From: Branchiostoma floridae
Lineage: Eukaryota; Chordata; Leptocardii; Amphioxiformes; Branchiostomatidae
Assembly: GCF_000003815.2 (NCBI RefSeq)
Contig: NC_049980.1
Location: 4,174,370 to 4,238,369 of the forward strand
Direction of reading: 5' to 3'
DNA length: 64,000 nucleotides
This document shows, in pieces, positions 55,601-64,000 of the stretch (position 1 is the stretch's first letter; the number at the start of each line of letters is the position of its first letter). The notes under the pieces are model-generated. The model made no database searches. It was not told where the DNA came from and saw only the letters and a program-made list of their open reading frames with translations. Made by a program: the position numbers and the translations under genes.

Positions 55601-58600
55601 TATAGTCAATCTACAGTAACCGTGTTAATTGTCACGACGTTCCTGACCACTTTTTGTCACACTTTCCGTTTTTCTTACCACGCTTGCATCAGTTTTGGGG
55701 TTCCCAGAGGATGTCATCCATATAATTAAATCAACATGGTTTCATCTGTAACCATAACGCAGCAATCGACCCATAAAAGACGGACCTTTATCGCTTTGTG
55801 AAGACTGAAAAATGTCTCGGCCTTTGTACTGGGTTTCTGGAGTGGCCCTCAATGGCTCATCACCATCATTATCGGTCGAAGTGCTTACGCACGACGGGGT
55901 TATACCGCCCCTTACGGGGTGACATACCCTTTCTCTGGCTAATTACAAGACGGGGATGCGCCAGGTCTCCCGTCCGTTTGAATGATGTTAATCACCGTAT
56001 GGCTGATACGAGACAGAGGTTCGCAAGGCCTCTACCTGGGTGATTTGAAGTGAATTACCAACTCCAGACAGAAAAATTTGCACCATCGCACACCGCACCA
56101 TCGTACGTGCATGGGGTGTGACTTTTCCCATACACGGAACCTCCATTAACGTCCTATCCGAGGGACGGCCCAAGCCGAAGCTAGGTACTCATTTTCACCT
56201 GAGTAAAGTGAAGAAAGTCGTGTAAAGTCGTGTATTTATTTTTTCCTTTTTATCCGCCGGTTTGTCATAAGTTGGACAATTTGAAGAAGACAAAATGTCG
56301 GCTACGTGTTTATTGTAGAAATGGCAAAAAAAAAGTTCTGTTTCTGACGGATGCACGTTTGTGTCGCAGAACAGAATCCATTTGGGTATCAGATTCTGTG
56401 GTGAATTACTGTGCATGGCCTCTGTTATGTCTCGTAGACAATGTTTGATGTGTCTACGGACACCCTCCCCGCCAGCCATCAGTTTGAAGCCTTAGACCTG
56501 ACGTCACAGACATGAGTTCTCCCGTAAATGTTGCTAAGTAGACTGGGGCGGAGATGTTTTTGTGGCGATTAGTTAAAAGGTTAAGGTAGTAACGTAGTCT
56601 TTTGGGGGCCGTAGGGGTCGTGGATTGTTATATACTGTGTCTAGGGGACGGTATTCGAAAGCGGAGCCCATCCCTCTCCTTCCACAAATTAACCCCTGTA
56701 ACCACATAACATACATTTTCATAATTCCACCAGGTGCCATTATACCGCCACCTCAAAAAACGTTGTTATAGATGCCTTCTCAATATTGTCTTCAACACCT
56801 AAATATCTGTATTGTATTTCATTTGGTGTTGAAGGCAATCTTGGGAATACTTCTATTCTAACGTTTTTTTGAGGTGGCGGTATTATGGCACCTGGTTGAA
56901 TTATGATAGTCCATGTTACCCATTTTTACGTCTGGATGGAGTGAGGAAAGTCGTGTTGAGCGCCGTTCCAAATGACGCAACGTCTGGCCAAGACATTTAA
57001 CCCGTTATATCACTAGCCTAACTACTCGGCTATTCGACATCGCTGTATAAGCCGTGGTTTTGACGAACAAAAACCGACAAGAGAAACTAGGCCAGCCCGT
57101 GTGCTCTCACGCGGACTTTTGTTAAATGTCTCTGGGGGCCGAAACAGGATACTACTAAGCCCAGCGACACATGTATGCAACGTGCACAGTAGTGTTACGT
57201 GTCCGTCACTAGATACTCAAACACTTGACTTTTGTTTGAATAGGGCCACTTTGAATTCTCAGTCTGTTTGTTGAAACGTTTTGAAATCTAATGTTGCAAC
57301 TTAATGATGCGGGCCTATAACTTTTATCTATTACTTAATGAACAATTATCAATACTAAATAGGCACATATTTCAATGCTTCTATACTTGACATACACTTT
57401 ACACCAACCGTTGGTATGCAAAACCCCACAATTCTCTTCATTAGCGATTTACACTAACCAATACAGTATAACCTTTCGTCTAGAGGTCTGTACATTCATA
57501 CCACACGTAATATATAGCAACTATAAATTCATATTCTTTATACAATTAGATATAATTTAAGCTCCGTACATTTTCAGCTTTATCAAGAAGCGAGAAGTTG
57601 AACCTGTACATACTGAATTAAGTATACGTATACATTAGTTGTAGATTTAGCAAAATCTCATTCTCATATTACTGTATCTGTGCTACTGCTTTTTTTATTG
57701 AAAAATGAATGTAATAATACAAATAAAGGTACGAGGACGAAGTAACGGCGGACTCAAATTGTACTTATTTCAGCGTCGCCACATATACAGAAATTGAAAA
57801 TAATATATTGCACATGACTATAATAACTAAATAACTAGATAAGAATATACATACATGAAAATAGAACAGTGAGCGTGAGTCAACCCCCCCCCCTACCGGT
57901 AGAACAATGAAACAGAGAATGATACTTGAACTTAATAACGTTTTGAAGATATGATATAAACATGTGTAGCCGGCATAACATTAGCTCGCTGAAGCATAAA
58001 CGTGAAATAAAAGCATCTCATTCATTTATTCATTTATCAATCGGTAGAGTTCATGAACACTAAGCATCTATCACTATCTTATCCTACCCGCTACAGGTCC
58101 CGACATTCACACCGTACGCCCTACGGGAGTCCAACGGGCAGGATAGACCAGTAGACCACTACCTGGGGGAACTCAAGTTCGCCATCGAATTCGTCAAGAG
58201 AGGCAGACAACTGAAGGTACAAATTATCATTGAAGAAGTGTTGTTTGGTAATTTTTGTTGCCATACATTGTACCATGTACGATTGTCGAGCAAGAAATAT
58301 GTTGATCTCTCCTTGGTACTGAAAGAATGACTGTAGTAACTAGAAGTACAAGGTATTGCATTAGCGTACTTTGCACCAAGCAAACTGTGATGTTTCAAAC
58401 AAGTGTACAGTATGTTGTTGTTAAGGACAGAATGGCCTACTTTGCGGTATTTCAAAAACTTAGCAGGCCTTTTTCATCTTGCTTTATACAGCTCACATAC
58501 GTCAGAAATACGATGCAAATGATGCAAATATGCTGAAAAGTTTTTTTTCAAATCATTCACGTGAAGGTCTTGTTCTCGAGAACATTATCAATTTCGGTGT

Positions 58601-61424
58601 AAAATGTTACATACTGTGCCTTTAAACGACACATTTTTGGTGCCAATCTTTAAAAGGGAATTTTTGTTTGTTTTTCAGGTGTCAATCATCAAGGCAGAGA
58701 GTCTAGGTGGCCACAAACACGCCAAGAACAACATCAACAGCTACATCCGGCTGTACCTGCTGCCCGGTAAGGTGGGGCGACAGCAGACACGGACAGTCAA
58801 ACACACCAGGAACCCCATCTTCAACGAGGAGTTCTACTTCGGTGGACTAGGTCTACAGGTGGGTTTATGAGTATGTAATTTGATGTAAGAATAGTGAACG
58901 CCATCTCTAGGAACTCCTTTTTCAACCAGGAGTTCTACTTCGGTGGACTAGGTCTACAGGTGGGTTTATGAGTATGTGATTTGATATAAGGATAGTGAAC
59001 GCTATCGCTAGGAACCCCATCTTCAACGAGGAGTTCTACTTCGGTGGGCTAGGTCTACAGGTGAGCAAAAAACTTATGAGTATGTAATTTGATATAAGGA
59101 TAGTGAACGCTATCGCTAGGAACCCCATCTTCAACGAGGAGTTCTACTTCGGTGGGCTGGGTCTACAGGTGAGCAAAAAACTTATGAGTATGTTATTTGA
59201 TATAAGGATAGTGAACGCTATCGCTAGGAATCCCATCTTCAACGAGGAGTTCTACTTCGGTGGACTAGGTCTACAGGTGGGTTTAATAGTATGTAATTTG
59301 ATATAAGGATAGTGAACGCTACCGCTAGTAACTCCATCTTCAGCGAGAAGCTCTACTTCAGTGGGCTGGGGCTATAGGTGGCTTCAGTACTAAGCACATG
59401 TACAGTAAATATGACATAAGGATAGTGGACACTATCGCTAGGAACCTCTTCTTCAAAGAGGAGTTCTTCTACAGTGGGCTGGGTCTAGGTTGGCTAAGGG
59501 GTATAAACAATATAAGGACATTGTGAAGATAGCACTTGATATGAGGAAAGTTGGTTATTTCTAGGTAACCCCGTTTTCAGCGAGAAGTCACTGGCTACTC
59601 CGTATTTTAGCATTATATAACATCATGGACTACCCAAACCAAAGCAAAATGCCGTGTTCTCTGTTGTTGTATTTATCTCTGTCAGTTTTAGTTTTCATTT
59701 GCCATAGGTGAGACTAATTTTAGCTGCTTGCTTGTCGAGTTGATAGATACATAAAAAAGCACTTACAAAACATGTAAGTCATACATGCTATATATGCCCT
59801 TTGACCCAAAAACTTGGTTGCAAACACGTGTACCCAAGGCACGTTGCTCAGACGATCTGCAACGTGCTCCTTCCAAGTATCCCGCAAAGACGATCTTATT
59901 ACAGCATCCAGCCACTTCAGTCAGCTTCAGATGTTAACCTTGTTACATGTTCAGATTGCTTCTGGTGGCAGTTGTGATTAGATTGGCGGCGGTCTCTCCG
60001 TAATTAGAGCACGGCTAAATCTGATTTCTGCTCCCCCAAGCTGAAACGACTGACGCCGGCATTGTCAGGAAAAAGTCTGCGGGGGGAAACATATATATAT
60101 ACGTATCGGCTATATTTGTGTCTGTCTACGTGCAAGGTACTGCAAATAGGCTGGAAAAATAGAGCTATACTCGTACAACCTTGGATATTTAAAGGCGTCT
60201 AGAAATAGATAGGTAAACATTATATGCGCAACGTACCGCAAGAATCGCCTTGAGTGAATTTTGCGGCGACGTCGAGAAATGATATTACCTTTATCGAACG
60301 CAGAAAATAGCGCAGAATTTGTTAGTAACGGAAGTGTTATTTTGTCAACGTGTCGACACAACCAGGCAAATCAAGGAACCATTTTCTCCTTGTCCGAGAA
60401 AGAAAATAAAATTAAGTCTTTCCTAATTTAAAAAAAAAAACGGGTAAAGTTCCTAAGCAGGTACCCCAAATCACCAAAAGACTTAGACAGGAGGTAGCTA
60501 TCACGACACAATTAATAATTTCCTAGAACGTTCAGACGAAGAGCAGCAAATCAGTATTTTACAAGGGGTGAAGTTTCCTATCTCTGCTGATTGTTTTTTA
60601 AACGGTGTTTTTGTCCTGTTTTTTAGATGCTGAACGACATGAAGCTGCGCATGAAGGTGTTCAGCAAGACTCCGCACCTGCGCAGAGACGAGCTGCTGGG
60701 GGAGGTGCAGGTGGTGCTGGGTACCCTGGACCTGAGTCACGAGAACCGCCTCTGGAGAAATCTAGAGCCCAAAACTGAAGCGGAGGTAAGATCTTGTCAT
60801 CATTAAGTTAGGGATAGGGCAGACAATTAAGATGAGCACAACCATCTGAAGTAAATAGCGCGGTGCAGGCGGGATTTACAGACCAAACCATATAGTCTTT
60901 CTCGAACTCGTAACTCCGGTAGTGGGCCACTGGTACCTGGAAGTTTGTATCTCACACAAACATCTCGGCACATTTGAACGAACACTGTTTCAGTCCGTTG
61001 AATCACGTGACTCTTGTCATGGGTCAAAGGTGACAGAAAGTCAAGTACCATCTAGTACATGTACCGAAAATGGTCGGCGCAAATTTCCAAAAAAGCTTTA
61101 AAGAAGGGAATAATAAAGTCATGTGTTCGATGTAGTGCGCCTTTCATCATAAAGAAGCTTTAACTTAAGGGTCGACGTAGCGATGACCTATATAGCTAGC
61201 CCTAACCTAACACATGCACACATCACACATACACTTTTGTTTGTTGCATCTTTTGTATATTTGTATTAAAAATTATATCAGTGTCATTAATGTTATTTTC
61301 CTTTCCACACAGGACCTGGGCATGCTGAATGTGTCTCTCTGCTACCAGCCCAGATCAGAAAACCTCATCGTTACCGTCATCAAGGCCGAGGGGATGCCGA
61401 GAAACAACATCTTAACTCCACCTG
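51660..61424 (+). CDS. C2CD4: C2CD4-family C2-domain protein, partial at 3' end
   Basis: Predicted cytoplasmic/nuclear C2-domain protein related to vertebrate C2CD4A-D. Exons: 51660-52601, 58097-58216, 58679-58858, 60627-60785, 61313-61424; the gene continues past the window. The first four junctions are phase 0 and the last donor is phase 1. Residues 1-314 hold the two C2CD4 signatures: TNVLTPETIPEFLIPP (31-46) and RTRTAYGFTTLTQSP followed by RKESL (151-173). A Ser/Pro/Arg-rich low-complexity linker follows. Residues ~338-467 form a C2 domain (GELKFAIEFVKRGRQLK; NPIFNEEFYFGGLGLQ; DELLGEVQVVLGTLDL). Residues 468-504 (DLGMLNVSLCYQPRSENLIV, then TVIKAEGMP) begin a second, C2B-like domain, as in synaptotagmins. 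Vertebrate C2CD4 genes are known as single-C2, essentially single-coding-exon genes, so this layout is unusual. C2A lacks most Ca2+-binding aspartates. Confidence 0.85.
52740..53157 (+). repeat. Intronic tandem repeat, about 3 copies, period ~145-160 bp
   Basis: Shared: tttttcgaccgcctaggc, aaacattgcaacttagccgg, and tttcatcttttcattcat. It ends directly at the TTAA target of the piggyBac-like element. Confidence 0.85.
53162..54129. mobile_element. piggyBac-like non-autonomous element
   Basis: The ends ccctcaagcacccga and tcgggtgtttgaggg are inverted repeats, flanked on both sides by TTAA (53158-53161, 54130-54133), the hallmark target of piggyBac transposons; piggyBac ends also typically start CCC. 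968 bp, no transposase. Inside are three 20-bp palindromes of the form tggggtccaaayggacccca at about 53203-53222, 53917-53936 and 54092-54111, probably transposase-binding or structural sites. It sits in intron 1 of the C2CD4-like gene. Confidence 0.85.
54738..54765. repeat. Perfect 12-bp hairpin
   Basis: cacggtaacatt, loop attc, aatgttaccgtg. A related string (ccataaccgtggtaattgtc) follows at 54810. Confidence 0.9.
55160..55770 (+). repeat. Intronic duplications
   Basis: 55185-55290 and 55645-55750 share ttttcttaccacgcttgcat, cagttttggg and gaggatgtcatccatataat. In addition 55310-55590 recurs at 57047-57310 (aaaaaccgacaagagaaact, cacgcggacttttg, taagcccagtgacacatgta). Confidence 0.8.
55771..56099. 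other. Intron 1, nothing recognised
   Basis: No exon signal. A gggcggtataac-like string near 55900 loosely recalls the retroposon tail. Confidence 0.35.
56100..56225 (-). mobile_element. SINE fragment
   Basis: The minus strand reads tcttcactttactcaggtga, aaatgagtacctagcttcgg, cgtccctcggataggacgtt and aatggaggttccgtg, as in the other SINE copies. Confidence 0.75.
56226..56719. other. Intron 1, nothing recognised
   Basis: Overlapping open frames on both strands at 56195-56479 have no domain signature. Confidence 0.4.
56720..56905. mobile_element. Fold-back MITE
   Basis: cataattccaccaggtgcca then ttataccgccacctcaaaaa, inverted at the right end (tttttttgaggtggcggtat, then tatggcacctggttgaatta). 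Arms extend to about 80 bp with mismatches. No coding. Confidence 0.85.
56925..57045 (-). mobile_element. SINE fragment (second subtype)
   Basis: The plus strand reads acgtctggatggagtgagga aagtcgtg (split here), then a tRNA-head-like tattcgacatcgc, in the pattern of 39660-39800. Confidence 0.5.
57047..57310 (+). repeat. Second copy of the 55310-55590 repeat
   Basis: Shares ggttttgacgaacaaaaacc, gacaagagaaactaggcc, ctctcacgcggacttttg and gcccagcgacacatgtatgc. Confidence 0.8.
57311..58096. other. Intron 1, 3' part
   Basis: AT-rich; ends at the acceptor cccgctacag. No other signal. Confidence 0.5.
58097..58216 (+). CDS. C2CD4: C2CD4-like gene, exon 2
   Basis: 120 nt, 40 codons, phase 0 at both ends (acceptor ctacag, donor CTGAAG followed by gtacaa). 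Encodes the linker and the first strand of C2A (YLGELKFAIEFVKRGRQLK). Confidence 0.85.
58679..58858 (+). CDS. C2CD4: C2CD4-like gene, exon 3
   Basis: 180 nt, 60 codons, phase 0 at both ends (acceptor gtttttcag, donor CTACAG followed by gtgggt). Encodes VSIIKAESLGGHKHA, then SYIRLYLLPGK and NPIFNEEFYFGGLGLQ, the middle of C2A. In loop 1 the usual Asp pair of Ca2+-binding C2 domains is replaced (GGHKH and NSY). Confidence 0.9.
58810..59600 (+). repeat. Tandem array of the exon-3 end, about 8 copies
   Basis: Units of 101-124 bp, beginning aggaaccccatcttcaacga and running through ggagttctacttcggtggac, taggtctacag and a donor gtgggt or gtgagc, then atttgatataaggatagtga and acgctatcgct. The first unit includes the real exon-3 end. 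The next four keep the coding string (NPIFNEEFYFGGLGLQ or near) and a donor. The last three decay (stop codons, lost donor). The two middle copies carry an 8-bp difference (gtgagcaaaaaactt). Confidence 0.95.
59601..60626. other. Intron 3 remainder
   Basis: No exon. Ends with a good acceptor (ttttgtcctgttttttag) before exon 4. Confidence 0.6.
60627..60785 (+). CDS. C2CD4: C2CD4-like gene, exon 4
   Basis: 159 nt, 53 codons, phase 0 at both ends (donor GCGGAG followed by gtaaga). Encodes MLNDMKLRMKVFSKTPHLRR then DELLGEVQVVLGTLDLSHEN, the C-terminal strands of C2A. In loop 3 the usual DxDxxxxxD ligands are absent (FSKTPHLRRDE). Confidence 0.9.
60786..61312. other. Intron 4
   Basis: Plain intron with acceptor ttttcctttccacacag. 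Nothing else seen. Confidence 0.6.
61313..61424 (+). CDS. C2CD4: C2CD4-like gene, exon 5 (start of second C2)
   Basis: 112 nt ending in phase 1 (donor CCACCTG followed by gtgagt). Encodes DLGMLNVSLCYQPRSENLIV then TVIKAEGMPRNN, the first two strands of a C2B-type domain (compare the generic LGxLxxSLxYxPxxxxLxV pattern). The next exon lies beyond the window. Confidence 0.85.
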
Positions 61425-62904
61425 GTGAGTACTCTCGACTTGTCCTGTATCAAAGTTTGTAACTGAAACGCCACTGCAGTTCTATAGAAAGTCGTTGGAG
61501 GGCCCAAACTTCGTTCAGTTATTTTCGAACACGAGAGCTATCTAAGACTTAAACTTGTGACGACAGCTTGTACAGAATATAAGACAGAAACACGTTCTCC
61601 TGTAGTACTAAGGATAACCGCCAGGGAGCCAAAATAACGGTTCTTTGATAGGACAATATATAGCTAGCCTGCGCTTTCTTGCAAATGAACTATATCCCAA
61701 ATCCACCGAATACACTCTACACTCAAACACTACATTACAAATGAATATAACACCAACATAGAAAACAGCGCCTGCGAATTCCTGGAATACCAATCATGCT
61801 TAACACGCTTCGCAGATTGCTTCATTAGTTTTTCCAGGAATATATCTGAACATTCCAGGAAAAAAAGAACATGAGAATCACCACGGGTTGTTACAAAGAC
61901 ACCTCTGAAATTGGACTGTCTTTGAAACATTTTTTTCACGTATACGTAGTCCGGGTATAGACATTCATTATTGCAGTCTAGTGAAGTCAGATATCTTTGA
62001 ACATTAAGCCAAAGGCCTAGTACGAAGTAATCTCCAGAACTGCACTGCAATCCTCAGACCTCCGAGGCGTTAAAGTCATCATTACAAAACTACTTCTAGA
62101 GTTTCTTCCGCCTCTTTCAAACAAAAATCGATAGACAAAAGCGTCAGAAGAAAGTTTCTTCATGGATATACAGGGAAGCGAATCCAATTCTCTTGCGAGC
62201 CTATCTACTGACTACAGCGCGCATCCAAGAATCCCAAACACACATTTATATTCAGAACCACATCTTATCCAGACCTTCAAAGGCCTCCAATTAGGGACTC
62301 GGCGCTTTTTAATGTAGAGGTCGTGTAGGTGTTGCCTGATTGTCTCCTAGATTATTGGAAGTTGAGGGGAAAACTCCGGAAGAATCCGAACCACCATCAG
62401 CGATCGGTTAAAACAGCATTTTCCAACGCAGGGATCAGAAAGGGGTCATGCGAGATTGTTTTAAAAGCCGCCAGCGCCTGCGGTTTTCTCTCAGTGGACG
62501 TCCATCAAAAAGCTCACGCCGCACAAACGTCTTAAGATTTCCAAGAATTACTCATAGGTTAGAGAAGACACCGACAAAGAACAGGGAATGGAGACTTAAT
62601 GCGATGTTGAGACGCGACCAAGGAGAAGGAAATCACCAAGTCTTGGAGCTGATTTCAGATAACTTCAGCGCAACTACAGACGGAATCATCCATAGACATG
62701 GTAACCACTGGCGTAATCTTCTCACTTGCTAACCACGATCATTTGACGTCAACAATGGGTCAAAGGTTATTAGAAGTCGATATCGCCCCCTGGTCTGGAA
62801 AAGGAATACCCTCTTTGATCCTTTTTCATATTTGCTTTTGGACTGACATGGATAACGTGGCATTGCACTCAAGGTTTGTAACTTATATTAACAGTGCCAC
62901 ATAC
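61425..62904. other. Intron 5, nothing recognised
   Basis: No exon signal. Open frames at 62329-62955 have no domain signature. Confidence 0.45.
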
Positions 62905-63085
62905 ACGGTACAGGCAGAAGGTAAAGGTAGTCTTTTACCTCTCCCACCGAAGTGAGGTACCCATTTCTACACCTGGGTGAAGTGAGGAAAGTGGCACAAT
63001 GTCGGGGGGGGGGCACGGCGGGGATCGAACTCAGGACCTGTAGATTCCAAGCCAAGCGCTCTACCAGTTACGCCACGCCCGACGC
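62905..63085 (-). mobile_element. SINE with tRNA-like head (second subtype)
   Basis: The minus strand begins with a tRNA-like head at 63015-63085: cgtggcgtaactggtagagc (A box) and ggtcctgagttcgatccccg (B box). The body follows: cactttcctcacttcaccca, ggtgtagaaatgggtacctc. The stems are imperfect, so it is a SINE and not a tRNA gene. Confidence 0.75.
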
Positions 63086-63415
63086 TGATACTTGCTCTCG
63101 TGGATTGCAAGCATAAAGGTTCATACAAATGCAGCTATAAATATCTAGCCCTTAATCTTCCGGTTCGTTCGAGGCTTAGCTCGGTAAGAGCCCGCGACAG
63201 CCTGCTTGAGTGACCCACAGGAATCCCCATCAGAGCCCCGGGGCAATGTTCATCCGGCTGTTAACAGCTTCCATCTAAATGGACCTTTAGGTGTTCTCAT
63301 CCTGTGAAGAATAAAATCCCGAACAAATTCCACGCCTCACGCCTCCTTCCACGGTTTAAAGACGTCCCATTAAAGACCACACGTGGGTTTGAGTAGGTGT
63401 AACACGAGTGTCATT
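63086..63415. other. Intronic, nothing recognised
   Basis: No exon or repeat signal. Confidence 0.4.
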
Positions 63416-63879
63416 TCAGAGGCATTCCTCTCCAGAAGGAGTGTTATATTTTCCAACAGATAATGTATATCCGACCTTTTGTGTCATTCAACTTTTGTGG
63501 CATTCCCTATACGTGCAGACACTTCCATTATCGTAAATATTTTCCAAATGAGTGAGAAGCGCTAAGCACACCAATAAGGCCAATTACTCATGTAATATCA
63601 AAGAACACGAAACAAGAAGAGTCTTTTCTAAGCGCTCATGAAATTAGTTTTGTTAACTTACGTAAGTCAGGTGTTTTCAGGCAAATTGTATTCGGCCACT
63701 GGCTGAGATTGATTACTTGAATTTGAGTGTACTTGGGAGGATCAGCAGAAGCTTGTTATACACATGGAGCTAATGAGTACTTTTTAGTTTAATGCGAAGC
63801 ATAATCTTTTTTATTACTTCCTAAGATTAATATATATCGGGAAAGGTTACTACCTTCTGGAGTGGAATGCCCCTTTAAC
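63416..63879 (-). mobile_element. Inverted-repeat element, copy 3 (cf. 16010)
   Basis: The ends cagaggcattcctctccaga, then aggagtgttatattttcc, and ggaaaggttactaccttctg, then gagtggaatgcccctttaa, are inverted. The interior (aagcgctaagcacaccaata, tcaaagaacacgaaacaaga) is the reverse complement of 16225-16310. Confidence 0.85.
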
Positions 63880-64000
63880 AAGCCGCACCCAGTGGAGCCG
63901 ATGGAGCATTTACATTCAGAAGAACTCCTAATTCAGCACCGTGAACAGACACGGATCAATCAGAGGCGGTTCAATTCACCTTGAATGTTCACCTTGTAGT
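63880..64000. other. Window end, intronic
   Basis: No feature seen. The C2CD4-like gene is expected to continue beyond. Confidence 0.4.

Noticed and set aside
59103-59306. Separate small gene with two NPIFNEEFYFGGLGLQ copies
   Set aside because: It is two units of the exon-3-end tandem array read through in frame, not an independent gene.
63015-63085. tRNA gene
   Set aside because: tRNA-like head is continuous with a SINE body; imperfect cloverleaf.

Overview
The window is animal nuclear DNA: genes split by GT-AG introns, low gene density and a very dense, varied load of transposable elements and satellites. The mix (a multi-exon C2CD4-like gene, a T-box gene, tRNA-headed SINEs, CR1/L2-like LINEs, many short inverted-repeat elements, long minisatellites) fits a cephalochordate (amphioxus, Branchiostoma-like) genome scaffold. 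That assignment is an inference from style and content. Two runs of N (14063-14544 and 17079-17178) are assembly gaps.

Only two host genes can be supported. (1) On the minus strand, 16874 down to 14833, lie the last three coding exons of a divergent T-box transcription factor: the C-terminal half of the DNA-binding domain, a short linker exon, and a terminal exon with a PLDLS-type CtBP-binding motif. Its 5' exons were not found. (2) On the plus strand, from 51660 to beyond the right edge, lies a C2CD4-family gene. A 314-residue first coding exon carries the two conserved N-terminal C2CD4 motifs. Four further exons encode a complete C2 domain and the start of a second one. All four complete introns are phase 0. 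Intron 3 holds about eight decaying tandem copies of the end of exon 3, several with its splice donor.

Layout. 0-5.6 kb: intergenic, with a fold-back element carrying hammerhead-like motifs and copies of a dispersed element. 5.6-9.2 kb: a SINE, a deleted LINE interrupted by an inverted-repeat element, and nested MITEs. 9.2-13.25 kb: a nearly intact CR1/L2-like LINE with one frameshift. 14-17 kb: the T-box gene. 17-24 kb: tandem repeats, SINE pieces and a mariner-like fold-back inside another repeat. 24-27 kb: a CA-rich tract and a 49-bp minisatellite. 27-39 kb: dispersed repeats, SINEs, a LINE 3' fragment, a (GTGA)n run and a second hammerhead-like motif. 39-46 kb: a composite locus of 50-bp minisatellites with direct and inverted flanking blocks, a TG-rich tract and a 57-bp minisatellite. 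46-50 kb: ~163-bp tandem repeats and a ~630-bp duplication. 51-64 kb: the C2CD4-like gene, with a piggyBac-like MITE, fold-backs and SINEs in its introns.

The repeats are linked to each other. The full SINE at 38.3 kb shares its 3' tail with the LINE 3' end at 7.5 kb, and the 50-bp minisatellite resembles the same tail. I found no evidence of a dedicated new gene system. The most distinctive observations are the exon-end amplification in the C2 gene, the two-C2 architecture of a C2CD4-type protein, the hammerhead-like motifs and the retroposon-tail/minisatellite link.
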